Shown here one piece after another: positions 53,601-58,600 of a stretch of 64,000 bases of DNA. This DNA comes from Paracyclopina nana. Lineage: Eukaryota; Arthropoda; Copepoda; Cyclopoida; Cyclopettidae. Location: positions 6,282,001-6,346,000 of the forward strand of contig JAGUCH010000006.1 of NCBI GenBank assembly GCA_019096065.1, given 5' to 3'. Every line of letters begins with the position of its first letter. Position 1 is the first letter of the stretch. Both the position numbers and the translations under genes were made by a program. The notes beneath the pieces are model-generated. The model did not search any database, was not told where the DNA came from, and was given only the letters and a program-made list of their open reading frames with translations.

Positions 53601-54462
53601 CCCCCTCGAACTCCCCGAGTCTTCTCCTTCTTCTCCACTCGATGCATCGCAGCAAGTTCCATCAGCTTCCATCTGCTTCTCTCCGTTATCATGCAGCTGC
53701 AGGTCCTCTCTATGTAGCAGCTAGCAACTCCTCCACACAATGGCTAGCAACTTCTCCACTCAAGGTCAGGTGAATTGCCATAGGTAAGGCTCAACGCATA
53801 GGTAGTAGCAGCAGCAGCAGCAACAATCAGAGAGTTGGAGGAGATGAAAAGGTGTTTTTTGAGAAGGGAGGTTTTGTGATTTTGAGATAGTGATGTAGCG
53901 GTGAATGGGCAACCTTCCGGACTTCTGGCGGCTCCACGGGCTCCACGGTTTCCACAGGTTCCACTGGAGGGGTCCAATCAAGTCCTATTCTGGTCGTAAC
54001 GTGCACCAGAGACATGATGTACTTATTGCCCATCAGATATTGATCATCGTGACCCCCTTTTCAGCTCAATTGTATGCTTCCACCATCTTGGCCAGCTGCT
54101 TGACTTACTCGGCTAGCCCGATTTTCTTTGAATTCTGCGTGGAAATCACATATCCAGTTCCAGAGGGAATAGTGGGGGGATTTCTCACTTGCGTCTACAA
54201 CACCTTTGGCATGATTTTCCTCTTCCTCTTTTACGTGCCCGTCATAGGTATAATTGACTGGTGTTAAGTTTTTCCTGACTTTTGACAGATGCTTTGCTTC
54301 CCAGCTGCTGATCCCGATTGGATCCCCTACGCTCTGATGGGTTCCACGTGCATTTCTTTGCCTTTGGTGGTTTTGGTCAAAGAAGAGTACAACAGATCCT
54401 CCGTCGATGAAACTTTTGTGGAGCCTCCTCCGGAGAACGATTGCATTTTTGAGCCTCACTGA
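29649..54462 (+). CDS. SLC49A4: SLC49A4 (DIRC2)-like MFS transporter, split by a 23-kb insertion in one intron
   Basis: Exons 29649-29780, 29837-30084, 30143-30453, 30516-30956, 54065-54247 and 54305-54462 join to 490 aa with no stop, close to human DIRC2 (478 aa). SLC49A4 is a lysosomal-membrane major-facilitator protein. Matching blocks include YAKRWYILTVFS, GMIWNSFGPI, GTSLRCLPL, NGVAGIV, ERTTATGIA and PIFFEFCVEITYPVPEGI. About ten to twelve membrane segments are visible. Intron 4 holds the whole LTR element. Without the element and one GATA copy it would be 63 bp (30957-30994 plus 54040-54064), normal for this genome. Coding exons are intact, so function depends on splicing across 23 kb or on an uninterrupted allele. 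The last acceptor (CCCAG at 54304) was chosen because it keeps the frame. Confidence 0.88.
30991..30994. repeat. Left target-site duplication (GATA) of the LTR element
   Basis: GATA sits just before the left LTR and again just after the right LTR at 54036-54039. Confidence 0.8.
30995..31920 (-). repeat. 3' LTR (926 bp)
   Basis: It begins TGGTGTGCGACGG and ends TTGCCCATCA on the plus strand, so both strands read TG...CA. It looks the same as 53110-54035 throughout. A short CAG run lies at about 31692-31707. The sequence just outside at 31921 reads GGGCCGGGGAA on the element strand, a weak polypurine tract. Confidence 0.95.
32025..33911 (-). CDS. Envelope-like type I membrane glycoprotein (628 aa) of the retroelement
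   Basis: An intact ORF just before the 3' LTR, the usual place for env. The N-terminus is a signal peptide (hydrophobic residues 5-18). The large ectodomain has many Cys residues, mostly in the C-terminal half, and a few N-x-S/T sites. One membrane segment lies at about 550-573, followed by a ~55-residue Arg-rich cytoplasmic tail. This topology is that of a viral surface/fusion protein, with a role in cell entry inferred only. I could not assign it to the baculovirus-F/errantivirus, class II or class III fusion families by eye, and a furin-type site is not obvious. Subgenomic splicing signals were not resolved. Confidence 0.65.
   Translation of the reverse strand: MSFELAFILTLLGSGTWGLSNYPNTQFVLDEALCHSGHALVPVRVVHHPRMVKKAMVLDTKDYSGLLQSTIGVLNNIDTVVKEVKDKEDLVHIGNMLAVGEESTPNTIDKACSKRQGFVPFAPKTYEDMDVFLELLRYTAKESPLATKVTLCVKFRIVNEVPMSLDGKTTFPQVGYEKKPDDEIIAGYPCITGYFTVGQGPRTMTSVKAHAPHSDGKATICVQNDFVITHKDFVKSELSGRKSFLEKAYNAVMALAESGKSTKFTDGMIANTTPLRVPPKVSLAFRLLKGFSKVFLKSGLLPNDLQQVLSYADTVVQFARNFGQAGTRFSLPTLAHNSDRNAATITNVYEPLANTEQSGDFVTQGIVGYKEMDPTPEVTYHIVSRSKNGFLLHDRYLTRRNDLVFVSREIPIYSDCFVHDHNLTVCENKDFDLTEGVQHCAKVLLGLALGDPFDACELEPLKTNTLTDVGCANYKGFLNLVSSAMINRTCLNDFKNSVVLEPGSYQILSNCKVSLGTQSTGYEDSPWESDMVKFFTKFPEDELGGLFNNWEIILTVSLLSAALGFTCMGILIWKRRRVCSRCYDDGGYVRPNTSRPRLRYNRGDRKKDADQNQRLTVRMRGLGGATLV
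34150..35526 (-). CDS. Unrecognised 458-aa soluble protein of the retroelement
   Basis: An intact ORF between the antisense genes and the envelope-like ORF. I do not recognise the family. The first ~150 residues are acidic and low in complexity. Residues ~165-400 look folded (for example PFDLTIRINGEPYERTEPRRPLKVKNFDCIELIIE split by charged turns). The C-terminal ~70 are basic (KPRRGPRLYADVARGRPF, HAKRSKVDKNKERV). No signal peptide or membrane segment is seen. Its position and basic tail would suit a structural or nucleic-acid-binding accessory protein, but that is a guess. Another ATG at codon 27 could also be the start. Confidence 0.55.
   Translation of the reverse strand: MPESVGHTCKDVYKKGRLRPYSNSLEMSDSLNSLDNLRMSLITESMEGESALVSMMETDKTGEFNEQEVSELLKDDEPVMDRNMPAVNIENQAQNQTTRHQDQEEPLEVPLERVSSSLGYPLPFEDLIRPPHMEGLQAYAREASRTRATIQQHYDASLLKIATKEVMTVGKEVPFDLTIRINGEPYERTEPRRPLKVKNFDCIELIIEPVSKGGEIPDFLVIFPMLDNLPVYNLPDKMEYDENVHKLANVRSWSAVQSPTAVGYYVHGIRGQGGAQLPVVVSKHYTKRGCIQIMPTLDSSFWDPRMFHDLTSPYVQLYVGPPSCLNNGVAQAPRKLDVKIDMTALLPTMVAQFVDRAIGTYPQCVRYTAGARPQKLAAFVEKSWQQKPRRGPRLYADVARGRPFGAGTNGPDILHAKRSKVDKNKERVNYLLQAKMEEMTPSDIKVFTEAINGFVGQF
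35527..35813. promoter_or_regulatory. Likely bidirectional promoter region inside the retroelement
   Basis: This 287-bp gap separates the 458-aa ORF (minus) from the spliced antisense gene (plus). It holds a palindromic TATA-like CTTATAAG at 35617-35624 and an alternating GC tract (GCGCGTGCGCGCACGC) at 35629-35644. The antisense gene cannot use the LTR promoter in sense direction, so it needs a promoter here. Confidence 0.35.
35814..36731 (+). CDS. Antisense spliced gene A inside the retroelement (223 aa, unknown)
   Basis: Exons 35814-35936, 36115-36453 and 36522-36731 join to 223 aa, running opposite to gag-pol-env. Splice sites are strong: CCA/GTAAGT, TTTCTTACAG, TGG/GTAAGG and CCTTTTCAG, and all junctions are phase 0. 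AATAAA is at 37034. The product starts with ~41 Ser/Thr/Glu/Pro-rich residues, then a hydrophobic stretch (ILLGMLVYFCVW), a basic WCRRF patch, a middle region, an Arg-rich run (LKRRSRRARARDNRR) and an acidic Ser/Asp end. A small membrane protein is plausible. I recognise no family. A second GTAAGT donor at 36046 would join exon 2 in another frame without the hydrophobic segment. Exon 2 is open in all three plus frames, so the frame is not certain. Confidence 0.5.
36732..37214 (+). other. 3' UTR of antisense gene A and upstream region of gene B
   Basis: AT-rich tail with AATAAA at 37034-37039, 303 nt past the stop of gene A. No other ORF is seen. Confidence 0.4.
37034..37039 (+). terminator. 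Poly(A) signal of antisense gene A
   Basis: AATAAA on the plus strand in a T/A-rich setting downstream of the spliced ORF. Confidence 0.4.
37215..37921 (+). pseudogene. Antisense spliced gene B inside the retroelement, GC-rich, with an in-frame stop
   Basis: Candidate exons 37215-37241, 37313-37471, 37530-37750 and 37813-~37900 have strong signals (TTC/GTAAGT, AATGTAG, TTC/GTAAGT, TATTACAG, CTA/GTAAGT, TCTATTGCAG). AATAAA is at 37916. The reading starts MAGFLHGLF, then a Thr/Ala/Pro/Glu-rich segment (TTTVAPATEAP), then exon 3. Exon 3 meets TAG at 37545-37547 but stays open after it through a hydrophobic and basic stretch (ALNVAGAATYYLVALPALAWVHRARPRALYR). The plan resembles gene A. About 37,331-37,900 is far richer in G+C than its surroundings. 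It may be a damaged gene, a short 67-aa product, or a frame I joined wrongly. Confidence 0.35.
37922..41303. other. 3.4-kb interior block of the retroelement without recognisable genes
   Basis: No ORF here has protein-like features on either strand; the longest is 157 codons at 40735-41208 on the plus strand. A motif around GCATTCCAGCTCGGCCTTGA occurs at 38204, 38282, 38395 and 39274. Near 37,985-38,050 the sequence is TCAGC-rich, loosely like the foldback element. It could hold further antisense exons, a packaging or enhancer region, or nested debris. Confidence 0.4.
41304..41892 (-). CDS. Two overlapping small ORFs after integrase (142 and 76 codons)
   Basis: ORF 41892-41464 reads a Ser/Pro/Glu-rich start and then a basic block (ILPRRQLRERKETVDYRRL, KEKSKAGKEQKY). 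ORF 41534-41304 overlaps its end in another frame and finishes LRLTYDDLYKLAFKKFK. The two may be one protein broken by a frame change, as in pol, or exons of a spliced regulator. I recognise no family. Neither start is a plain ATG with certainty: the first begins at TTG and the second at GTG if taken literally. Confidence 0.3.
41909..42337 (-). CDS. Small Pro-rich ORF after integrase (142 aa)
   Basis: An ATG-started ORF 121 bp past the integrase stop. It is rich in Pro, Gln and Val and ends basic (LPHNLRRRKTLII, FKSIIKRTYLRVFLRLL). No family is recognised. With the next ORF it could form a spliced accessory protein. I could not settle splice sites on this strand. Confidence 0.35.
   Translation of the reverse strand: MKSPVRKPDLQPKNSELPNAGVPQTVPSTNVLEHPSAKVTPLGDLAMTEKEHLTHQATPGVAHPTVRQTGPVVPQPGTQKPPEAVVRAPYEPEKLSPLSFLPHNLRRRKTLIIAPWQGFKSIIKRTYLRVFLRLLSLIPLKH
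42459..45830 (-). CDS. pol: RNase H and integrase part of pol (1,123 aa)
   Basis: The N-terminus continues the RT connection. RNase H acidic residues are at about Asp69 (YLVVDSG), Glu112 (SFQREAL) and Asp138 (IVTDC). The integrase has a zinc-binding HHCC (H421, HNH near 424-426, CMHC at 456-459) and a catalytic triad Asp488 (MIDLA), Asp549 (LADNGAQ) and Glu589 (NAYAENAIR). The block FVDVYSKMIIAKPL and the C-terminal core are Ty3/Gypsy-like. The spacing of 39 residues between the last two catalytic residues is longer than the usual 35. After about residue 730 comes a ~390-residue Ser/Glu-rich tail with no recognised domain. It is out of frame with the upstream RT ORF, so it is expressed only if the frame changes are bypassed. 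Confidence 0.85.
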   Translation of the reverse strand: MTNWLSQYCPNMATYTAPLLDVLQTAQGKTGKFTFTAFQEKCFYKVIDEIKTGMSLALPRFKEGYLVVDSGVISTSALLMEVNEDGKAVCVGAHSARFPLSVCLSYHSFQREALGVLTMINHFKSILFAYERLVIVTDCLSIASVLASSFTGKDAFTHRLAARIYSLPVAWKLRAVPRTEVEVVDVLLNKYHQTPEGETVFYAPYSIAGQITKDIYANKYPLPDAIKDKVLTTQELLTHVYDTLVNSGTMSKTLLQKRLHCLNDKWVDMIGTKPPFVHDDTSTLLQAKHDDDEILEDEILSKLSHSFHGEADFDSPVNHIENNLRVDTVTVKRRISPHLPGITRNLLIKLQQNCEETQKIINLIMLSPPEKVPLDVAVKYRVLDGALLVIRKNVKLPFSVATNTKVYMSMPNCVYLMACIHLLHNHLGSKKTNTLFTQSMYSTYSARISRIIIGACMHCALYRQANTRFVGKGRFRIPTQPWELVMIDLAKFDDTLVKGSSAKDLLVFVDVYSKMIIAKPLLDAKYKQVANAMEEVISLFGVPKTLLADNGAQLTTNKALQRLVDRYKIKELCHYRTLSPYKHSNAYAENAIRIIRSALVLNSNSYNMRLCDVFKTSIYAINNRPLTYLAYTDDKGVKITPTPFSLFFDKMPFYHLGRDVFEILSESEDKIHKAEWRQRMREYDLEEQFHLEKMKATERPSFKPEIGSLVLVIKHPINKQRYKFMDDLFEVIDIGQHSTVTVKPYLYDGLTREVSLDHVKLYRFHELYRFLPEKLSNLLKRPYTPEEILRKKARNEVIEFLEGAAPESHDYSLRGHTKASSIVASQSSLISQSTSMDTEPSAIHQTYKRSGSILMQKAASLFKPSDILRIQEENKQLVQKQWEQYDRKKLEEKYLADNAGNNILHKEASDSLSDTGTDDFIEQAIALSANTGPNEAFYEDMLALSQRGPPTFAEMAQQERLYPNLPSVKPDHISTPDRSNVSEGTLAGVSPVKWAFRGQYRDQRVPDIPESPEKYHTPDQSMSATPNKDNDNIEEIVEKAASFIAPSKFDTDLESLSAGLESMQLALPTDPFGGNTHDDENESSDSDDTTTIYYTARKNLRRTPLTKALNRMFKKQSILYDAS
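45827..46072 (-). pseudogene. pol: RT fragment of pol in a third frame (82 codons)
   Basis: This short frame carries the end of the RT palm and the thumb (LGVKEATVLGHLIS is the classic Gypsy-type motif after the catalytic YVDD). It lies between the ORF that ends at 46048 and the one that begins at 45830. The frame changes near 46,080 and near 45,850 each look like a one-base length difference. It is not a separate gene. Confidence 0.8.
46048..49299 (-). CDS. pol: Protease and reverse transcriptase part of pol (1,083 aa)
   Basis: The start codon overlaps the gag stop in TAATG. Residues 77-95 and 101-119 are two hydrophobic segments, an unusual feature upstream of a retroviral-type protease. 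The aspartic protease follows with LFDSGA at about 195-200. A long linker of over 600 residues leads to RT, where SSFDVTSGYD carries the first catalytic Asp and CVYVDDLVVA (about 1056-1065) the YVDD pair. The frame then shifts and the ORF ends 20 codons later inside RT, so polymerase is interrupted in this copy. Domain order and motifs are Ty3/Gypsy-like. The length of the region between protease and RT is far above the family norm, and I do not recognise its content. Confidence 0.85.
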   Translation of the reverse strand: MGPSTKTPNKNDKDSYILPSFMRGECNKEVGRAYFDYLKEQSVKNAEIMTRGSEDKKALVLAIRGRKSRFVHQHTMTVIEISIILFAITICQYCLFGWDYWPITVICSGAIIALWYYFVKGSTSDEQKTCSNDGIVTHLASVNANEAEPVTHFEPLPNPELEDDVLSIYSLKLHNVCERYFIPVEITGKIRLHALFDSGAMVQIISRTLVKLIEDKIGYTLPRVETNYVIKNFNGEEFPGNEAVSIQVAFGNRVLIRQAVFLVSDCDTLLMIGNSLLVDNNVRMTSKDGKHFMDFPGKSKHKKIPLLLSKEAFYPVAINEGITLLPGEEVTTMASLPHDLPVISNDIQIDSDSDEDDDLGRTHHQKNVYSGLVDKYLNFMPSNEYRGVTSEGALTAVTRKGTFPVNIGNNTEDPIYLNAHAVIGRARIVKKQKFKSTVAAHVANISLKALEHEMESCYCNYLDSHVIVQFTDINGLSFTDMHFFNAYEPLRGSHKPLISRKGNYVFISANQSDGYEEITDVIISKFMKREKWDELPWAVIVPGHKLLSGEQKRIVIKMNMMVDKLKVVWLKYKYICPPCMTIALCPIESYLNGMDRVIITMMIHEYENYPLAYQRNELDKYFELNVLGAHGIMFKLSNNVELIFHVPSEHAENIGYLTTLMYIIIGQLRYQNVADDVWIRTLMDGDVHVGDPLCMATTAALLVLSGLQMYPDDLTKEDIKTKFGKLIPFVLEPHGCSCKPCLAKNMGIKVPLKSFTTIYEGPIVDTSVRQTVLKSPSELDLVSASLELSKDERNNQKLYDEVYNLLLKFPSEFDPLRVLNGVAGYTFPLKPETILNMDLEHIPDEVREDFRDLLIEYKTIFSEDPRSYRLWNVEPMKFQLKDDKPLVPKVFNMSEYETTQVDRKIALMLSSGLIEIVDKSLNRYSACPCFLTSRPNDEKLPMKQRKPRLLVDLTSFNKNLIFTTSEHIVPPIPTLLGMLSNSCLMSSFDVTSGYDNLPVDSDSADMCCFAVTSPRSIYRSVFLKSKSCLQGIAIAPRMFAELLQQALNPEILPFTCVYVDDLVVACKNLASLGLLHWMITYDI
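49299..51863 (-). CDS. gag: Gag polyprotein (854 aa)
   Basis: The first large ORF after the leader. Most of it is helical-looking sequence with no motif I can name, as is usual for gag. The C-terminus has two zinc-knuckle-like clusters: CLFCNQLHYATQC (C-x2-C-x3-H-x4-C, about 800-812) and CPLCKGLH...C (about 830-844). Neither has the standard C-x2-C-x4-H-x4-C spacing. It is larger than typical Gypsy gag (about 400-500 aa). The stop overlaps the pol start by one base, which suggests termination-reinitiation rather than a classic frameshift. Confidence 0.8.
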   Translation of the reverse strand: MANQDSRIAGPTLAEEVMKVKERLLHHLGISEDTFQGYLSQCHPNGTSRTVLQRFLPHVAYPEALEFVTVTPTQIAAVWDRTRIVIVPREPIRPLDDHITAIISTMPLKDPVGQVVNVVKYIDALDPNSLTSTTCALLCICFGLDEFLTRIEEKKDLQRIQEVDGSSMTYAMSGTHEMVATLISRNWLKIRAFGDGFSIVARLYGLQIDYFLNEPLNLKPQKTSGQSVHFPNNETSNAVPDMSSIASPPGTNHHEFTTGVDLNGQNKSVLTSTKMNPRDLHNLTNSVTLPPMEVVHRMVQKMLSGGHLNIQELNTVKAYYTKMHDASTANKIIASAQITAKHMVGAKVESIFSKNLERTLSIVDAATKERMVPETDVIYDESAPISERIKLINTDEIKDVESARRVILQMVDPNLSSGKKLIEMQKLFSVLSTRDEFTSLQKQILAEGYLKTPEISVAAGVSADTSRSIYDPTTMRGYIAAPTNGHVKYASSQSMKEIRHKYIKKFDLHSSSLTAENIINFLDYMANEAGRQHWSHAALLTAMCEASSQNTSEYFKGMAGEGKDGMELLWQDIFNYTQFVRKEDPYFLIQEMIRKPTECFTATLKAILRLRMKIHSTTIGDDGDAHAVSEAISDGFALLGRHWPQNYQSLVNKYNDYLLRANIPARSLHAYNIMMNLIGSDLGTYVPRDLDRAHKEERLPMVPNMRAKPRIAMVEATEEEVLDSASTMSAASGRSQRSAKIINELQSELARANFELSRQAVEVAMMKAESPSEKINRLGKTFNIDTSKLPEGNPLQTNGCLFCNQLHYATQCTNYPNTNLTSIRNDGTLCPLCKGLHLEFRGEQCWKTRPARKQ
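51864..53109 (-). other. Leader of the retroelement between 5' LTR and gag
   Basis: A 1.25-kb untranslated region with no convincing ORF on the element strand. It has a CA repeat at about 52129-52146. Packaging signals and a splice donor for the envelope mRNA would be expected here. I cannot identify them. Confidence 0.5.
53085..53106 (-). other. Primer-binding site of the retroelement
   Basis: Three bases inside the 5' LTR the element strand reads TGGAGGCCCCGGAGGGATTG. The complement ends in CCA and contains TTCAATC, as the T-loop and acceptor end of a tRNA would. I could not name the tRNA. Confidence 0.55.
53110..54035 (-). repeat. 5' LTR (926 bp)
   Basis: Same length as the LTR at 30995-31920, and I find no difference in sequence when reading them side by side. 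It would provide the promoter for gag-pol-env, transcribed leftwards. Confidence 0.95.
54036..54039. repeat. Right target-site duplication (GATA) of the LTR element
   Basis: GATA, matching 30991-30994. The host intron continues from 54040. Confidence 0.8.
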
Positions 54463-55696
54463 CGAAAGAAGTAGATGTTTTAGCCGTGCATATAAAGACT
54501 CGCTGCAAACCTTTTCATAGGCTTTCGCTCCAACTTGATGATGCTTTTTTACTAGCATGGATAAAACGAGCCTCAGAGTTCTCGCCTCGACTCGGGATGC
54601 TGGTAATGCTCGATCCATCACGAGGTGATTCGAAAGGTGCGAAGTTTTCCTTTTCGCGGATAAACTTTGCTCGAGGCATATCCAAGGACTCTCGAAAGTT
54701 GGAACTTTAAATTCAAGTGTCGCAACAATTCTCGCGTTTTCTCACGCAACCTCGACACAGCAGCAGCAGCAGCAGCAGCCACCTGTTAATTTAGCGGCCA
54801 GCGAGTGGAATCGGATAAGGTTTGGCGCTAATTTATGGTCAGCTCCAAAAGTGATTTTTCTCAATGGGCAATGTCAATGTTGACAAATGGCGTCGAATGA
54901 AGACTGGTTCATTTGCTCCTTTTGATGATGGTGGAGTCTTTTCTGTTGCCTGCAACATGTGGCCCTCGCACAGGTGGAAGAAATGGCAGCGTTGCCAGAT
55001 GCGTATGGCGGATGGTGATTGGCGTCCATTTCCACAATGGCGCGTTTTCGGCTCTGCCTCGCGTTGGAGGTGGAAGGAGCGTGGTTGTTGGGTGCGAAAA
55101 GGAGAGAGCTCTTTCGCATTTTCCCCCGCGATCGACGAGCCGAGGCAGAGAAACCTTTGCGGTCTGGTAGCGCTTCAAGGCTGCGCGCAGCGGGCTGAAT
55201 GAATGTCGTCGGCGACGGCAAAACTTCATTCAGCCTGCAGAGAGCTCAAGATTGTCAGCAGTCGAATCCCAAGCTCGCCAACATTATCATGTCACGTCCA
55301 GTCCAAGATAAAATGCAAATCGACCTCCTGTGATAACGGGTAAGCCGAAGTTTCGCATCGAAAAATGGCTAGCTCTTCAAGCGGCTTACATTATCGTGTT
55401 AGCAGTAGCCTTAAAAAATTCCAGTTTCGGGAGCCTCTCTGCTATGACATCTTTGAAAATCTCAGCCTTGAAACGTCACCGGGATTTTCGTTTCATTTTT
55501 GCCAGTTTTTCTTCTTTGCAGCAAAGCGGACGCTCAAGTAGCCGTAAATTAGCATTTTTGACGTTTTATGCTATAGCTGACCTTTCCTCCGTTTTCTTAA
55601 AGCCGCGCGTATCCCGTTTCTTGCTGGGAAACGTTTCATCTTCTCGAATTGCAGAAAAGCACGATGATCGGATCCCGCTAATTACTTACGATCTCC
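54463..55696. other. SLC49A4 3' UTR and upstream region of the IP3 receptor gene
   Basis: No protein gene is recognised. Seven CAG units lie at 54758-54778. The patch 54,950-55,200 is GC-richer and may be the IP3 receptor promoter or an upstream exon. A possible 5' UTR acceptor (TTCTCGAATTGCAG) ends at about 55654. Confidence 0.4.
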
Positions 55697-58600
55697 ATGA
55701 AAATGGGCGAAATCTTGGGCGCCACGAGCTTTCTGCACATCGGCGACATCATCTCGCTCTATGCCGAGGGAAGCGTGGCGGGTTTCCTTTCCACGCTGGG
55801 GTGAGTACTTTGATTCTTCCGGCTAAATGTGTCGCGTCGAAAATGGCCTCTCAACCGGTCGCGCGAACCGAGCTCACTTTTTTCGGCTTCTTTCAGCCTC
55901 GTCGACGACCGGTGCGTCGTGTGCCCAGAGGCCGGCGATCCAGTGAATCCACCCAAAAAATTCAGAGGTGAGAGACGAGCTCGCTCGACATCGCTAACCC
56001 GTTCTAATGGTCGACTTGCTCCGCAGATTGCCTGTTCAAGATTTGTCCCATGAACCGATATGCGGCCCAAAAGCAGTTTTGGAAAGCCGCAAAGCAGTCC
56101 AGCGGTCGCACCGATCCGGTTCTGCTCAGAAGGCTGCACGTGAGTCGAGACAATTTAAAAATGCGGGAATTCAATATTTTAGCCATGCCAATTGCAAACC
56201 GTTCTCTTGATTCGAATTGACTTGCGCGTCTCCTTGTTCGGCTCCATTAGCCTAGATACGTTTCCCGTTGTTTTCTTAAGCTTAGCGATATGTTTACCCA
56301 GGAAAGGTTACCCTGCATCGCGTCGCCCGGGATGAACAATTAAATGAAGCGTTTTCATTGCAGCATGCAGCCGACATCGAAAAGAAGCAAAACGAGAGCG
56401 AGACCAAGAAATGCATGGGATCGGTGATTCAGTATGGACACATCATTCAGGTAGGCAAATGACCGCCCTTTTGTTTTTTATTGACGCGCGTGAAAAATGC
56501 TCCCAATCTTGCACAACTCGCCTCCAAATTGGCTCCTTTGAAATTGCCTGATTGGCCAGGAATGACTGTTGAAAAGTAGCCCCCCTTTCAGACCTGATTC
56601 AATCAACAATTTGCATTTTCCCTTTAATGACCATCTTCCGTTAAAGCATTATCCGCGATTGACTCGAAGTTACAAGCAGCTTTTCCCATCCATTGTCTCT
56701 TCTCCCGGGAGGCCTTAAATTGATACACCCATGTTATAAAAATTATGAAGAACGACATTTTTCCTGGAGAATTGATACAGCAGCCAAAAAAAATGTACAT
56801 CGATGACAAATTGTATCCCATTTACTGGGCTCTATTACGCATTCTCAAGGCCTGTGTGGTCCACATGATCGGGAAAGATTTAGAGATTGACTCAGAGCTT
56901 CTTTAAGGCCATAAAACTTTTGCAGTGTCCACCACCATCCTGCTATCAGGGCTATCTATGCAGTTGGTCAATGGCATAAATCATGACACTGCTGAACTAG
57001 TTTCTCTTTAGATTGATGTCAAGCGCAATGAGCTCTTGCCTTTTTTCGACTGGGCCGTTGTTCACGCTTACAGACTAGTTTGAACCTGAGCTCCTTTCTG
57101 GTAGCGCTTATTTGCCTAACGCGCTATTCCAAAACAGAACCGTTTTATGCGTTCATTCTTTATTGATGTAGCGCTTCGATTGAAAAGCTTATTTAAGCGT
57201 TCATTATTCAATAGGGATGAGCGCAATTCATCGAGTCTCATTAGAGTTACGGCCATTTTTTCCCGAAAAAAGCCTTACATGGTAATTAATGCCATTTTTT
57301 GCATAGCTTTTTGCGTGCGTGGCCAGGGTGCCAACGGCTTGAAGGTTTTTGGCCTAGTTTATTCCGTGGTGGGGATAAAGCCCAGCCCCTGATGATGACA
57401 GGTTATCGGTGATGGCGAGCGCAAGAAATGCCAGCAATAATGGATGGGCAAAAACTGAATGCTTTATTGCAGCTTACAAAAAACAATAAATATGTAGCAA
57501 ATCACTACTAGCTGCACTGCAACGCCAAGTTTTCTCATCATCAATGTTTATGAGTCATGAAATCCGACTCTCATAAAGATAAGAAAAGATTCGGAATTTG
57601 CATGGACCAAGGAAGCCTTGCGAAAACTTGCAGTGAGGTGAATTTAAAAAAACATGAATCTCCCTTTGCATTTCTCATATTGACTTTGTGCATATTTTTG
57701 ACGAAAAGCTACAATAGCAAGTCTCCTTTATTGTGTAGAAAACAGCTTTGTAATGGGATGTAATGAGCAGAGCTAAAACTCCATTTGAATGAAATTCTGT
57801 CTCTACGTATAGTAATTTCGGAATAATACTACGTAGTATTTTCTTGTGACCTCAACCAAAACCTGAGGAATTTTTTGAACCTTTGAAGATGCTCATCTGA
57901 TGGACAAAAACCAGCCATAAATCCTACTTGTATAATACTGCTCTAAGAGCACCTCAAAATGCACCAAGCTGTCAACTTTGCCTTTATTTCACCGGCTAAG
58001 AAAGTTTGGCTGCTTGCTGCTCTTACATTGAGCCATAAAAGTCGCAGATAGGAAGAAAGCTTTAGCAGCTAGGAAAAGTGCACAGTTTTAAACATTAAGC
58101 CAATTTTGTGGCTCTTGACGAGAAATTTATAGGGCAAATTACCCACAAGGACGTTGGCACACTAAAAAAGGGACATTTGTTGTCACTTGCCTGATTTTTA
58201 GTACTCCCGTAAAAAAGGCTAGCCCACTTTTTGCCGGCTGCTATTGCGTGGGGGGACAAAAAGTTGCAATTAGAGCGAGCAAAATGTAAATGGAGTTGTC
58301 TCACTCGTTGCCATGCTTCTTTGCCGAAGATTGATAGGAACCAACTTCCCTTTTAGTAATCCACCGATGCGTTATCATAAGCGTGAGCGTAAGAAATTTT
58401 GTTCTAACATTCTCTTCAGGTGTGGAAATGTGGCTGATAGCACAAGCTAAAAAAGATATTTCATTTTGAACACTCCATAGGCTGTTATGCAACAGACATA
58501 TTAACGTGTGGGATTTGCAAGGGAAGAAGCGTGGCAAATTTTGAAAAAGCAAGTCAAGGAACTTGATAATTACTATGCAGTTTATCGCAGTGTTACTGGG

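Larger units (their letters stand above)
30995..54035 (-). mobile_element. Giant (23,041 bp) envelope-bearing Ty3/Gypsy-type LTR retroelement
   Basis: The element is bounded by two 926-bp LTRs and GATA duplications and reads on the minus strand. Order from its 5' end: LTR, primer site, ~1.2-kb leader, gag, protease-RT, RNase H-integrase, small basic ORFs, ~3.4 kb without clear genes, two antisense spliced genes, a 458-aa ORF, an envelope-like ORF, LTR. RT and integrase motifs and the order PR-RT-RH-IN are Ty3/Gypsy-like. An envelope-like gene plus a 4-bp duplication recalls errantiviruses. It is over twice the usual size of animal LTR elements (about 5-10 kb). I see no difference between the LTRs, so the insertion is recent. 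Pol is broken by two frame changes in this copy. Confidence 0.92.

Noticed and set aside
54864-55229. Overlapping ORFs on both strands upstream of the IP3 receptor
   Set aside because: They are open because the patch is GC-rich. No domain, no conserved start and no splice support were seen.
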